Part shown: positions 35,987 to 45,691 of the stretch, in pieces
How positions within the stretch are numbered: the stretch's first letter is position 1
How the letters are laid out: each line of letters opens with the position of its first letter
NCBI GenBank assembly: GCA_963740065.1
Contig: CAVUCS010000002.1
Location: forward strand, 217,657-281,656
DNA from: DASVDE01 sp963740065
GTDB lineage: Bacteria > Actinomycetota > Thermoleophilia > Solirubrobacterales > 70-9
Direction of reading: 5' to 3'
Length of the DNA stretch: 64,000 nucleotides
Notes under the pieces: model-generated
The model's input: only the letters and a program-made list of their open reading frames with translations
What the model was told of the DNA's origin: nothing
Database searches by the model: none
Position numbers and translations under genes: made by a program

Positions 35987-36710
35987 CCAACATCCGCACA
36001 CTCAGCGTTGTCGCCTGGTCGGCGTACGCGCTCTCGATCGCCGCTCTGGTCTTCTCCGGCACGGACATCGGCGACGCCAAGCGCCGGCTTCCCGGCCCCA
36101 GCCTGACGCCGAAGAAGTTCGGCCTCCTGCGGCTCAATAAAAAGAAGAAGTTCCCCGCCACCGTGCTGCCCGGCAAGGTCTTCGACCATTGCTCTCCCGA
36201 GACGGTGAAGATCGGGACGGTCTGCATGATGACCAACCCCTACCCGTTGGAGGAGGGCGACATCGGCCGCAACGACTACTTCTTCGCCACTCAGAAATGC
36301 GCCGATCTGGGCGGCTATCTGCCGACTGCCGCGCAGCTGATCGGCGCCGCCCCCTACGTGAAGCTCGCCGGGCGCGTCGACGACAACGAGGTCACCGCCT
36401 CGACCGACATCGACCCCACCGACGGGCTCAAGGACCGGCGCGAGATGAGCGCGACGCTGACCACGACCCTCTCGGGCGGCCGAGCGGCCGGCTCGAGGGG
36501 GTCAGCGAACTCTCCCGCGGCGACCCGCGCGCCGGCGAGCCCGACCCGGCGCCGCTGCCGGCCGATCCCTCGCCGGAGACCCTCCAATACATAACGGTCT
36601 ACGACAACGGCGACCACGGCGGCTTCGCCGGCGGCAAGCCGGTGGGCCAGCCGGAGAACTTCCGCTGCGCCTTCAACAAGGCCCAAGGTCACGCCGGCGA
36701 GCTCGACTAA
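35983..36710 (+). CDS. Secreted or membrane-anchored hypothetical protein
   Basis: About 242 residues with a signal-like N terminus (VVAWSAYALSIAALVFSGTD). The mature part has Cys in VFDHCSPETVKIGTVCMM and KCADLGGYLPTAAQLIGAAP. The last resembles lectin-like or sulfatase-modifying-factor-type domains (CADLGGYLPT), but I cannot assign a family. A frameshift near 36480 separates the C-terminal part (YITVYDNGDHGGFAGGKPVG). The start overlaps the stop of the giant protein gene. It ends 5 bp before a family 1 palindrome. Confidence 0.58.
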
Positions 36711-36715
36711 CAAGC

Positions 36716-36760
36716 TTCCGCTGCGACTTTCTCTGATAGACGAGGAAAAGCGCAGTGGAA
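36716..36760. repeat. Dispersed palindromic repeat, family 1 (copy 3, degenerate)
   Basis: Left arm TTCCGCTGCGACTTTCTCTG, right arm GAGGAAAAGCGCAGTGGAA. Several mismatches show this copy has diverged. It sits directly after the last gene before the pst promoter and may end the upstream transcript. Confidence 0.75.
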
Positions 36761-36790
36761 CGACTCGATGGCCGGGGTCCTGGGTGTTCT

Positions 36791-36829
36791 TTCACCAGTT
36801 TTTCTCCAGACGGTTACGCGGTGTTCACC
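36791..36829 (+). promoter_or_regulatory. Candidate PHO box upstream of pstS
   Basis: TTCACC (36791-36796), TTCTCC (36802-36807) and TTCACC (36824-36829) with the same 11/22-bp offsets as at 21313-21351. The extended first units TTCACCAGTTT and TTCTCCAGACG also match that site closely. The pstS start is 73 bp downstream of the box, a normal promoter distance. Confidence 0.68.
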
Positions 36830-36901
36830 AACGGAGGGGGGTCGATTCGACACTGACTGTCGAACTTCCCCAATCCCCTTCTTGAGGAGAGAAATCCCAG
36901 A

Positions 36902-37703
36902 ATGACTCGCAACCGCCTCCTGGCCGTCGTCGCTGCACTGACTCTCAGTGCCTCTTTGGTGACGGTCGCTTCGGCCTCTGCCGCCACGATCACGCTCAGC
37001 GGCTCGACCTCGGTCGCACCGCTGGCGACGCAAGCTCGCCAAGTACGTAGCAGAAGAACAAGGGGGTCAAGTTCAAGTTCCTCCAGGGCGGCTCGGACAT
37101 CGGCATCTCCGACGTCTCCCGCGGCCGGGTGACGCTCGGCAAGTCCTCGCGCGACCCGAAGCCGAGCGACCCGGGCGGAATCGTCTTCAACCGGATCGCC
37201 CGCGACGCGGTCTGCCTCATCACCAACCCGCTCCAACCCGATCCCGACCCTGACCAGCCAGGTCCAGGCGATCTTCACCGGCCGGGTGCGCAGCTGGAAC
37301 GACGTCCCGGGGGCGACCGCGCACCGGCACGATCGACCTGGTCGTCCGGACGGCGGCCTCCGGTACGCAGGACGCGTTCCAGAAGATCTTCCTCGGGCAG
37401 ACCTGCGCGTCGCCGGCAGCGCCAGGCAAAGTCGTCCAACGGCCTGCAGCAGACGGTGAAGTCGGACCCGAACGCGATCGGCTACGTCTCGCTCGACTTC
37501 ACCAAGGGCGTGCACACGATCCCCTACCAGGGCGTCCCGTGCACGCTGCGCAACGCGAAGTCCGGCCAGTACGGCGGCGTCCGCAACTTCTGCATGGTCA
37601 CCCGCGGGGCCGCCAAGGGCGCTGCCGAAGTGGTTCTCAACTTCGTCCGCTGCAGCAAGGCGGCCAGACGATCGTCGCCAGCGACTGGGTCCCGCTCCGC
37701 TAG
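36902..37703 (+). CDS. pstS: Phosphate ABC transporter substrate-binding protein, frameshifted
   Basis: A GAGGAG ribosome site precedes ATG 36902. Signal peptide: LLAVVAALTLSASLVTVASASA. The mature protein reads ITLSGSTSVAPLA, FLQGGSDIGISDVSRGRV, QVQAIFTGRVRSWNDVPG, SGTQDAFQKIFLG and PNAIGYVSLDF, the PstS phosphate-loop pattern. The C terminus is VASDWVPLR. Single-base shifts near 37055 (extra A), 37240, 37320, 37415, 37630 and 37665 break the frame. The candidate PHO box and following pstCAB genes fix its role in high-affinity phosphate uptake. Confidence 0.85.
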
Positions 37704-38689
37704 ATGGCGACCCGGCCGCGCCCGGCTTCTGGACGCGACCAGCGCGCCGAGCGCGTTGCTCGGCGCGCTGGCCTGTCTGGTGCTGCTGCTGATCGCGGGC
37801 ATGGTCGTCTTCGTCTTCGCCAAGGCGTGGCCGTCGTTCGCCCACAACGGCCTCGCCTGGTTCGGCGCCGGCGGCGACGTCGACCAGCAGCTCGAGGACA
37901 TCTTCAACTCGCCCGCCGACCCGAGGACTACGTCTACACGCTCCGCGCCTGGCCGCTGCTGTGCGGGACGGTCCTGATCACCGTCGGCGCGGTCGTGATC
38001 GGCATCGTCTTCGCGCTCTTCGCCGCGATCTTCATCGTCGAGTTCGCGCCGCCGACGTCTGGCCGGCGTCCTCGAGCCGGTCGTGCGGCTGCTGGCGGCG
38101 GTGCCGTCGGTCGTCTACGGGCTGATCGGGATCCTCGTGATCGTCCCCTTCGTCGGCGACCACCTGATCATCCGAGCGCAAGGAGTCGGTCACCTACGTC
38201 GATCCAGCTCGACGGCGCCAGCATCTCGTCGCGATCTCGATCCTCACGGTGATGATCACGCCGATCATGATCGCGATCATGGTCGACGCGCTGCGCGCGG
38301 TGCCGCGGGCTGGACCGAGGGCGCGGCGGCGCTCGGCGTCAACCGCTGGCGGGCACGTGGACGATCTCGGTGCGCGCCGCCCGCCCGGCGATCGTCGCCG
38401 CCGCCGTGCTCGCCACCGCGCGCGCGCTCGGCGAGGCGATCATGCTCTCGATGGTCTCGGGCTCGGTCGGCTTCGCCCCGAACCCGCTCGACGGCCTCAC
38501 CTTCCTCTTCGAGCCGGCGCGGCCGCTCGCCGCGGCGATCGTCGACAACGCCGAGGGCCTGTCGGTCGTGCCGTTCGGCCAGACGCTCTACGCCTTCGCC
38601 GCGGTGCTGCTCGTCTCCAGCGTGTTCCTGTCGCTCGGCCGGCTAGGTCGCCACGCCAGCCGATGCGCAGATACGGGGTGCGGCCGTGA
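37704..38689 (+). CDS. pstC: Phosphate ABC transporter permease, frameshifted
   Basis: Starts at the ATG immediately after the pstS stop. Segments in alternating frames give a normal PstC: ALLGALACLVLLLIAGMVVF, WPLLCGTVLITVGAVVIGI, RLLAAVPSVVYGLIGILVI and SILTVMITPIMIAIMVDALR. The permease EAA-like loop (EGAAALGVNRWR) and RALGEAIMLSMVSGS follow. About seven indels are needed for one frame. The last bases overlap the pstA GTG. Acts in the cytoplasmic membrane with PstA. Confidence 0.85.
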
Positions 38690-39663
38690 GCGCGACCGAC
38701 GCAGCGATCGCCGCGCTCCGCGCGCCCGCGACCTCCGCCGCCCCCCGCGACAGCGTCCGCGACTGGCCGCTGCGCGACCGCATCGGCTCTGCGCCGCCTG
38801 GGCGGCGGGCCTGGCTCTGCATCGCGATCGCCGGCGCGATCGTCATCTACATGGGCTCAAGGGCGTCCAGTACTTCGACCTCAGCGCTGCTCACCCAGAG
38901 CCCCAACGCCGACCTCGACCAGAGCGAAGAGCGGCGGCTTCCTCGACCCGCTGATCGGGACCCGCTCCTGCTGGTCATGTCGATCGCTGATCGCCGTCCC
39001 GATCGGCGTGACGATCGCGGTCTGGCTCACCGAGTACGGCCGGCCCTCCGGGCTGGCGCGGGCGGTCGAGTCGGCGATCGAGATCATCGCCGGCACCCCG
39101 AGCATCGTGCTGGCGATCTTCGGCCTGCTGGTCTTCTTCCAGGGGATCTTCGGCTTCCTCACCTTCAACGCCGAGGGCGGCGCCGTCTTCGGGCGCTCGT
39201 TCATCGCCGCCGCGGCGATGATGTCGCTGATCGCGCTGCCGCTCGTCGTCGGCGCGACCCGCGAGGCGCTGACTCGATCCCCGGCCACGTGCGCGAGGCG
39301 TCCTACGCGCTCGGCAAGACCAAGGCCGCGACGATCCGGCGCGTGCTGCTGCCGGCCGCCCGCCCGGGCATCGGGACCGGCGCGGCGCTCGGCATGGGCC
39401 GCATCGTCGGCGACACGGCGATCGTCGTCATCCTGCTCGGCGCCGACGCTGCAGCTCGACCGGCGGCGACGGCAGCGTCTTCGGGCCTCTGCGCGGCACC
39501 GGCTGGACGCTGACCAGCTACGTCTACAACAACTCGCCGGCGGGCGAGGGCCACGCGCCGGAGAAGGCCTACGCGGCATTCGTGCTGCTGCTGCATCGTG
39601 ATCGTCCTGAACTTCGTCGTCACCCGCCTGGCGCGGGGGAGGAAGGCGAAGTGGATCCGCTGA
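38686..39663 (+). CDS. pstA: Phosphate ABC transporter permease, frameshifted
   Basis: GTG 38686 overlaps the pstC stop. After a disordered N terminus, PstA features appear in alternating frames: VPIGVTIAVWLTEYG, IEIIAGTPSIVLAIFGLLVFF and MMSLIALPLVVGATREAL. The EAA loop HVREASYALGKTKAATIRRVLLPAA and ALGMGRIVGDTAIVVILLGA follow, then a last helix. It ends WIR at 39663. About five indels interrupt it, mostly before 39000 and after 39440. A pstB GTG lies at 39651. Confidence 0.85.
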
Positions 39664-40606
39664 GGCCGAGCTCGACCGCCGCGACCAGCAGGATCGTGAC
39701 CTGCGCGCCGCCGCCGCCGGTGCGCCGCATCGTCGTCGACGAGCCGCCGACGGTCGTCAGCCGCCGCGAACGGCGCGCGGCGCGCCGGCGCCGCCGTCGC
39801 GGGATCGCCGCCGCGCCCGCGGCCGGCGACGCCGGCCGAGCCCGGCGCCGAAGCGAGCGCATGCGGGCCGAAGCGTCTCGATCGCCTACGGCGAGAAGAT
39901 CGCCGTCAACGAGGTCACGCTCCCGGTCCGCCAGGGCGAGGTGCTGGCGCTGATCGGGCCGTCCGGCTGCGGCAAGACGACGCTGCTGCGCTCGCTCAAC
40001 AGGCTCGTCGAGCTCACACCGACGGCGGCCCGCGCGCGGCCGCATCATGCTCGACGGCCAGGACATCGACGAGCTCGAGGTGACCGCGCTGCGCCGGCAG
40101 GTCGGCATGGTCTTCCAGCAGCCCAACCCGTTCCCGATGAGCGTCTTCGACAACGTCGCCTACGCGCTGCGCGAGCAGGGCTCGCGGCGGCCGCGCAAGG
40201 ACGCGCTGCAGGCCGCCGGTCGACGACGCGCTGCACCGCGCCGGGCTCTTCGAGGAGGTCAAGGACGATCTCGACCACCCGGCGCTGCGGCTCTCCGGCG
40301 GCCAGCAGCAGCGGCTCTGCATCGCCCGCGCGCTGGCGGTCCACCCCGAGGTGCTGCTGCTCGACGAGCCGTGCTCGGCGCTGGACCCGATCTCGACCGG
40401 GGTGATCGAGGAGCTGATCCTGCGGCTGCGCGAGGAGGTCGCGATCGTGATCGTCACCCACAACCTCCAGCAGGCGCAGCGCGTCGCCGACCGCGTCGCC
40501 TTCATGTACCTCGGCGAGCTCGTCGAGTACGGCGCCGCCGAGCAGGTCTTCGGCGCCCCGCGCGAGCGAGCGCACCCGCGAGTACGTCGGCGGGGCGTTC
40601 GGATGA
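39651..40606 (+). CDS. pstB: Phosphate ABC transporter ATP-binding protein, frameshifted, with an unusual Arg-rich N-terminal extension
   Basis: Core ATPase motifs: AYGEKIAVNEVTLPVRQGEV, Walker A GPSGCGKTTLLRSLNRLVEL and the Q-loop MVFQQPNPFPMSVFDNVAYAL. The signature is LSGGQQQRLCIARAL and Walker B is LLLDEPCSALDPI, followed by VTHNLQQAQRVADR. The end YVGGAFG is typical of PstB. From GTG 39651 there would be about 70 extra residues very rich in Arg, Pro and Ala. ATG 39859 (MRAEA) gives a normal start but also needs a frameshift. Its stop overlaps the next ATG. phoU is not seen in the window. Confidence 0.85.
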
Positions 40607-41350
40607 TCGGCCGCGCGCCGGTCCCGGTCGCGCTGGTCGCTCGCCGGCGTCGCGCTGGTCGCCACCGGCTGCCAGTCGACCCAGGAGAAGAGCGCCGAGA
40701 TCGGCGCGGAGCCGGCCCGGTCAGATCAGGAGAAGGGGCTGAAGGTCACCAAGGCGAACAAGGACGTCAAGGTCGTCGCCACGACGCTGCTCACCGACGC
40801 GAACGGCAGCGCGGTCGTCGTCGAGCTCAAGAACAACTCCGATCAGGACCTGGCCAACGTGCCGATCCTGATCGACGTGCAGGACGCCAAGGGCAAGAGC
40901 GTCTACCGAACAACATCCCCGGGCTCGAGCCGGCGCTGACCGCGGTGCCGCTCATCGCAGCCGGGAGGAGACCACCTGGGTCAACGACCAGATGCTCGCC
41001 GCCGGCAAGCCGGACTCGGTCGAAGGTCAAGGTCGGCGCCGGCGGCGAGCCCCTGCCCGGCGAAATCCCCGAGGTCACGGTCACCGAGCCGAAGCTCGAG
41101 GGCGACCGTCTCCGGGCATCGGTGCCGGCGGAGGTCGAGAACCTCAGCGGCGAGGACCAGGAGGACGCCTGCTGCTCTTCGCGGTCGCCCGCCAGGGCGA
41201 CAAAGTCGTCGCCGCCGGGCGCGGCGCGGTCGAGCACCTCAAGGCCGGCGGCAGACCGCTCCCCTACAACGTCTTCTTCATCGGCGACCCCGAGGGGCGC
41301 CCAGGTCGACATCACCCACTACCCGACCCTGCCGGGCAGGAGGGCCGTGA
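40603..41350 (+). CDS. Lipoprotein of the pst operon, frameshifted
   Basis: The ATG overlaps the pstB stop. A lipobox ALVATGCQ gives a lipid-anchored protein. The mature part (KVVATTLLTDANGSAVVVELKNNSDQDLANVPILIDVQD) reads like a FxLYD/DUF3426-type beta-sandwich. A second similar half follows (RASVPAEVENLSGEDQEDALLFAVARQGDKVVAAGRG). No catalytic motif was recognised. The coupling suggests an accessory for phosphate uptake or envelope sensing. The stop overlaps the zinc-ribbon gene. Confidence 0.6.
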
Positions 41351-41998
41351 CCGAGCCGCTCGAGCCGACCCAGGTCTCGGCGAGCACGGTGAGCCCTGCC
41401 GTGGCTGCGGCGCGCCGCTGGCGGCCGACCAGCGCTACTGCCTCAACTGTGGCTTGCGCCGCGGCGAGCCGCGGGTGGACTTCCGGGGACACATGGGCGC
41501 CGCCAACGGCGACCGCGGCGCCGAGGAGCGCAACGGGCCGCGCGGCGGCGCAGGCCGGCGCCGAGAAGATCCGGGCGCGACTACGGTCCGTTGGCCGCCG
41601 TCGGCGGGATCGCCGTGCTCGGCCTGATGCTGCTGGTCGGCGTCCTGATCGGCAAGGGCAACGGCGACGAGGCCAGACGCCGGCGCCGGTCGTCCGCGTC
41701 ACCGGGGCGACGCGGCGGCGGGAGCGACGGCAAGCGACGACGGCCGGCAACCGGCGCTGCGAAGCAGGCAAGCGGCAAGTCGAAGAAGAAGAAGGCAGCC
41801 TGACGTCCGGCGGCGGCAAGAGCGCCCCGGCGGTCACCGCCAGCGACGACGACCTCCAGGCTCTGCAAGAGCAGAGCCCCGAGGACTACCAGAAGAGCGA
41901 GCGCCAGACTTCCCGACACGATCGCCACCCCGGGGGCGCCGCCGCCGACCGACAACGTGGCCCCAGGTGGCGGCAGCGGCGGCGCGGTGATCAGATGA
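41347..41998 (+). CDS. Zinc-ribbon protein with one TM helix, frameshifted
   Basis: N-terminal zinc ribbon EPCRGCGAPLAADQRYCLNCG (two CxxC pairs), a charged linker, then a single helix (LAAVGGIAVLGLMLLVGVLIG) and a long low-complexity Gly/Ser/Lys tail probably outside the cell. The tail is assembled across three or more indels. The start and stop overlap both neighbours. Function unknown; it appears to be a small membrane adaptor tied to the pst operon. Confidence 0.6.
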
Positions 41999-42317
41999 GC
42001 GCCGACGCTCCAACCAGCCGAGCGCGCAGAGCCTCTCCGCACGTCTCACCGAACTGCAATGGGACCTCGGCGGGATCGCCTACGAGATGGCGATCCGCGA
42101 CCACTTCCGCCTCGACGTCCTCAGCCGCAAGGCGGCGGAGCTGCAGCAGGTTGACGCCGAGCTGGCCGAGGTCGAGCGGATGCTGAAGCTCGACCAGGCA
42201 GGCGCCGCCGGCGCTTGCGGAAACTGCGGCGCCCTCTACGCGCGGGGCTCGGTCTTCTGCTGGCAGTGCGGCAAAGACCTGCTGCAACGCTTGACCCCCA
42301 AATACAGAGCCGCCTAA
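41995..42317 (+). CDS. Coiled-coil zinc-ribbon protein
   Basis: About 106 residues. A helix (RLTELQWDLGGIAYEMAIRD) and a longer coiled coil (VLSRKAAELQQVDAELAEVERML) lead to a C-terminal zinc ribbon ACGNCGALYARGSVFCWQCG. A frameshift near 42015 affects only the first residues. It is cytoplasmic by sequence and follows the zinc-ribbon/TM gene with an ATGA overlap. The matching ribbons suggest that the two proteins work together (inference). Confidence 0.65.
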
Positions 42318-42355
42318 GCTGTTGCGACCGCCGCCCCGAGTCGGGGCCTGCGGAC

Positions 42356-43454
42356 GTGAATCGCGTCCTCCACGCCGCCGCCCTGGTCGTCACCGATCGT
42401 CGCTGGGCGGCGCCGCTGAGCGCGATGGCGCTCGGCTTCGGCCTCTTCATCGGCGTCGCGATCGGCCCCGCCGCCTCGGGCACGCTGGCGACCGGTGTCC
42501 CGCAGGTGATCGAGATTCCTGATTTCAGCGGGGGTACGGGAGCAAGCGGCGAAGGCGAGGGCGGTGGTTCGAGCGCCGCCCTCGCCGGGCCCGCCACAGG
42601 CGGAGGAGGAGGAGGGGCGGCCGCCCTGCCGTCGACGGTCGCGCCGCTCCCCGCCTATGTCGAGCCTCCCGTTGCGCCGCTCCCGGCTCCCGCAGCCCTC
42701 CGCCCCCGCCCCCGTGCCGCAGCCCACCGGCCCCGCGCCAGGGGGAGCCCGACGAGCAGGAGATGTCGGGAACCGTCGTCCACGTCAACCCGGCGGCCGG
42801 CAGCTATGCCCTGGCGCTGTCCGGCGGCGAGCTGGTCGCGATCCACGCCGCGAAGCTGCCCCGGCCCGGAGCGAAGCTGAGAGTCCCGATCCGCCGCCTC
42901 GCCAACGGCACCCTCGCCGAGGCGGAGAGACCCGCGAAGTCGGGAACCGCGGCTCGCGCCGCCTTCGACGGAACCGTCACCTACGGCGAACCCCGACCCT
43001 CTCGCCCCCGCCTACACCGTCTCCTGGCTCGGCGCCTCGATCCTGGTCCAGGTTCCCCCGACCCCACCGGCACCCCACCCGTGCTGCCCGCCCTCGGCTC
43101 TTACGTCACCGTCGAAGTGGCGATCGAGCCCAGAGCCCCCCTCCGCCAGATCAGAGTCGAAGTCGACGACGTCCCGCCCACCACATACCTGGAGCTCTCC
43201 GGCATCTACGCCGGCCTCTCCCCGGAAACCGGCCAACTCCTCCTCTCCGCCGACGACACCCGAGAAAGCGGCCAAGACCTGACCCTCAACGTCCCCCGGA
43301 GATCGACCCGAACAAGCTCAAGACAAGCGACTCATACCTCGCCACCGCCACGGTTGGCGAGGACGGCTCCCTGACCCTGGCCGGCATCGCCAGCGACGAG
43401 CGCACCAGAGGCGCGGACAACGCAAGCTCCGCCCAGGGCGACCTGAAACGCTAG
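42356..43454 (+). CDS. Membrane-anchored hypothetical protein, frameshifted
   Basis: GTG 42356 gives one N-terminal helix (WAAPLSAMALGFGLFIGVAIG), a Gly/Ser/Pro-rich linker and a small beta-barrel-like domain (EMSGTVVHVNPAAGSYALALSGGELVAIHAA) repeated once further on (YTVSWLGASILVQVPP, LGSYVTVEVAIEP). The repeats resemble DUF5666-type modules but I do not claim the family. Indels lie near 42690-42760, 42990 and 43300. The stop overlaps the convergent MMPL gene by 4 bp. This is the last gene of the phosphate-linked cluster. Confidence 0.58.
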
Positions 43455-45691
43455 GACCGAAACGCATCTCCGCGGGTGGCATGGGGGGAGGGGGGCCGAG
43501 AACGGAGGCGAAGCCCCCGCCCGCAGGCCCCCCTCCCCCATGACAGGACCCGCGGCCGAGCGCCCGTCCCGCCCCTAACCGCCGTCTCGCTGATCCCGTA
43601 CCGCTCGTGCAGCCGCCGCAGCGGCGCCGGCGCCCACCAGTTCCACTTGCCGAGCAGCTCCATCAGGGAGGGGACGAGCAGGGCGCGGATGATGCTGGCG
43701 TCGATCAGCACCGCCAGCGCCGTGCCGACGCCGTTCTGCTTGACGAAGATGATCTGGGAGGTGGCGAAGGCGCCGATCGCGACCGCGAACATCAGCGCCG
43801 CGGCGGTGACGATGCGGCCGGTCCGCTCCAACCCGATCGCCACGCACTCGGAGTCCGAGGCGCCGTTGTCGCGCGCCTCTTTGATCCGTGAGAGCAGGAA
43901 GACCGCGTAGTCGGTGGAGAGGCCGAAGGCGACGGCAAAGAGCAGAATCGGCATCGTCTGCTCCAGCGCCCCCTGGCTGGTGTAGTCGAGCAGGCTCTCG
44001 AAGCGCCCGTCCTGGAAGATCAGCACCAGCAGGCCGAAAACGGCGCTGAGGTTGAGGAAGTTCATGATCAGCGACTTGATCGGCAGCACCACCGAGCCGG
44101 TCATCAGGAAGAGGATGATCAGGGTGGAGCCGACGACGATCGCCAGCGCCCCCGGCATGTGGCGGGCGAGGCTGCTTTGGAAATCGACGAAATCTGCGGT
44201 GGCGCCGGACACCTGCACCTTGGCGCCGGGCACCTCGATTTCGCGCAGCGCCTTCACGGTCGACCGGCTCGCCTCGGAGCGGAAGCTGTCGCTGGAGATC
44301 GTTTGGATCACGCTCAGGTTGCGAGCGACGCGCTGAGGCGGCAGCGCCGCGGCGACGCCGTCGGTGCGGCGCACCTGCGCCCGCGTCCGTGCCACGGCGC
44401 TCGGGCCGCCGCCCTCGACGCTGACCCAGATCGGGGTGTCGCGGTAGGGCGGGAAATCGGTCTGCATCGCGTCGTAGACCTGGCGCGCGCTCGCCGACTC
44501 GGGCAGGATCGCCGGGTCGGCGGCGGTGAACTTGATCCCGAAGAAGGGCAGGCCGAGGATGATCAGAAAGAGGGCGCTGAGGGCGGCGATCGGCCCCGGT
44601 CGGCGCATAACGAAGCGCGAGAGGCGGTACCAGAAGCCCTGCTCATCGGGCCGCGTCTCGGCCTCGGCCCGGCGCCGCAGGAAGCGCGGCGAGAGCGAGT
44701 TGACGCGAGAGCCGAGCAGGGTTAGCACGGCGGGCAGCACGGTCAGCGAGACGGTCGCGGCGAGCAGCGTCACCAGCGAGCCGCCGAGGCCCATCGAGTA
44801 GAGGAAGCGCTGGGGGAAGACGATCAGCGAGGCGAGCGCCGCCGCCACCGTCAGCGAGGAGAAGAACACCGTGCGCCCCGCCGTCGCCATCACACGCCGC
44901 ATAGCCGCCAGGCCGGGCTCGTCTTTCGCGATCTCCTCTCGGTAGCGGGAGACGATGAAGAGGCTGTAGTCGATCGCAAGGCCGAGGCCTAACCCCGTGG
45001 TCAAGTTGAGGGCGAAGATCGAGATCGAGCCGACCTCGCTCAGCAACCGGATGACGAGGAAGGTGCCGACGATCGCCAGCACCCCGATCATCACCGGCAG
45101 CAGCGCCGCGACCAGGCTGCGGAAGAAGAGGAAGGAGAGCAGGAAGAGCAGCGGGAAGGCGATCATCTCGGCCCGCTGCAGGTCGCTCTCGACCTGCTTG
45201 TTCACCTGCTCCTGGGCCAGCGCCGGGCCGCCGACGGTGACGCCGGGCCGGTCGTTGTAGGCGTCGCCGATCGCCGCGCTCGCCTCCTGCCAGCGCTTGT
45301 CGTCGGTCGGCTTCAGCCCCACCGCCAGATAGGTGGAGCGGCCGTCCTTGGAGACGAAGGCCCGCGAGCCGGTTCCGTAGTAGTCGCTGACCGAGGAGAC
45401 GTCTTTGCGCCGCTGCAGGTCGGCGGCGATCGAGGTCACCTTGGCGCGCATCGCCGGCGAGTTGACCGAGGCGCCTCTGACGAGGACGATCGCGCTCGGG
45501 CCGCGGAAGCCGGCGTCGAGCAGCTTCTCGCGCGCCTGGACGCTCTCGGTCCCGGGGTCGTCGGCGCCGTAGGGGTCGAGCCGGTCGGCGACCGAGCCGC
45601 CCAGCGCCCCGGCGATGAGGAAGAAGGCGATCGCGAGCAGGCCGACCCGGCGCGGTCGGCGGTCGGCGAGGCGGGCAAGTGCGTCAAACAT
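43451..45691 (-). CDS. MMPL/RND-family transporter
   Basis: 746 residues from ATG 45691 (MFDALARLADRRP). Two repeats of a large extracytoplasmic domain and about six helices each form the MMPL pattern. Helix 4 segments GLGLAIDYSLFIVSRYREE and FGLSTDYAVFLLSRIKEARD carry the conserved Asp-Tyr pairs of the proton relay. Such proteins export lipids or hydrophobic compounds; the substrate is unknown. The C-terminal about 30 residues are basic and low complexity. The start overlaps the padR stop by one base, so the regulator controls the pump. Confidence 0.88.
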   Translation of the reverse strand: MFDALARLADRRPRRVGLLAIAFFLIAGALGGSVADRLDPYGADDPGTESVQAREKLLDAGFRGPSAIVLVRGASVNSPAMRAKVTSIAADLQRRKDVSSVSDYYGTGSRAFVSKDGRSTYLAVGLKPTDDKRWQEASAAIGDAYNDRPGVTVGGPALAQEQVNKQVESDLQRAEMIAFPLLFLLSFLFFRSLVAALLPVMIGVLAIVGTFLVIRLLSEVGSISIFALNLTTGLGLGLAIDYSLFIVSRYREEIAKDEPGLAAMRRVMATAGRTVFFSSLTVAAALASLIVFPQRFLYSMGLGGSLVTLLAATVSLTVLPAVLTLLGSRVNSLSPRFLRRRAEAETRPDEQGFWYRLSRFVMRRPGPIAALSALFLIILGLPFFGIKFTAADPAILPESASARQVYDAMQTDFPPYRDTPIWVSVEGGGPSAVARTRAQVRRTDGVAAALPPQRVARNLSVIQTISSDSFRSEASRSTVKALREIEVPGAKVQVSGATADFVDFQSSLARHMPGALAIVVGSTLIILFLMTGSVVLPIKSLIMNFLNLSAVFGLLVLIFQDGRFESLLDYTSQGALEQTMPILLFAVAFGLSTDYAVFLLSRIKEARDNGASDSECVAIGLERTGRIVTAAALMFAVAIGAFATSQIIFVKQNGVGTALAVLIDASIIRALLVPSLMELLGKWNWWAPAPLRRLHERYGISETAVRGGTGARPRVLSWGRGACGRGLRLRSRPPSPHATRGDAFRS

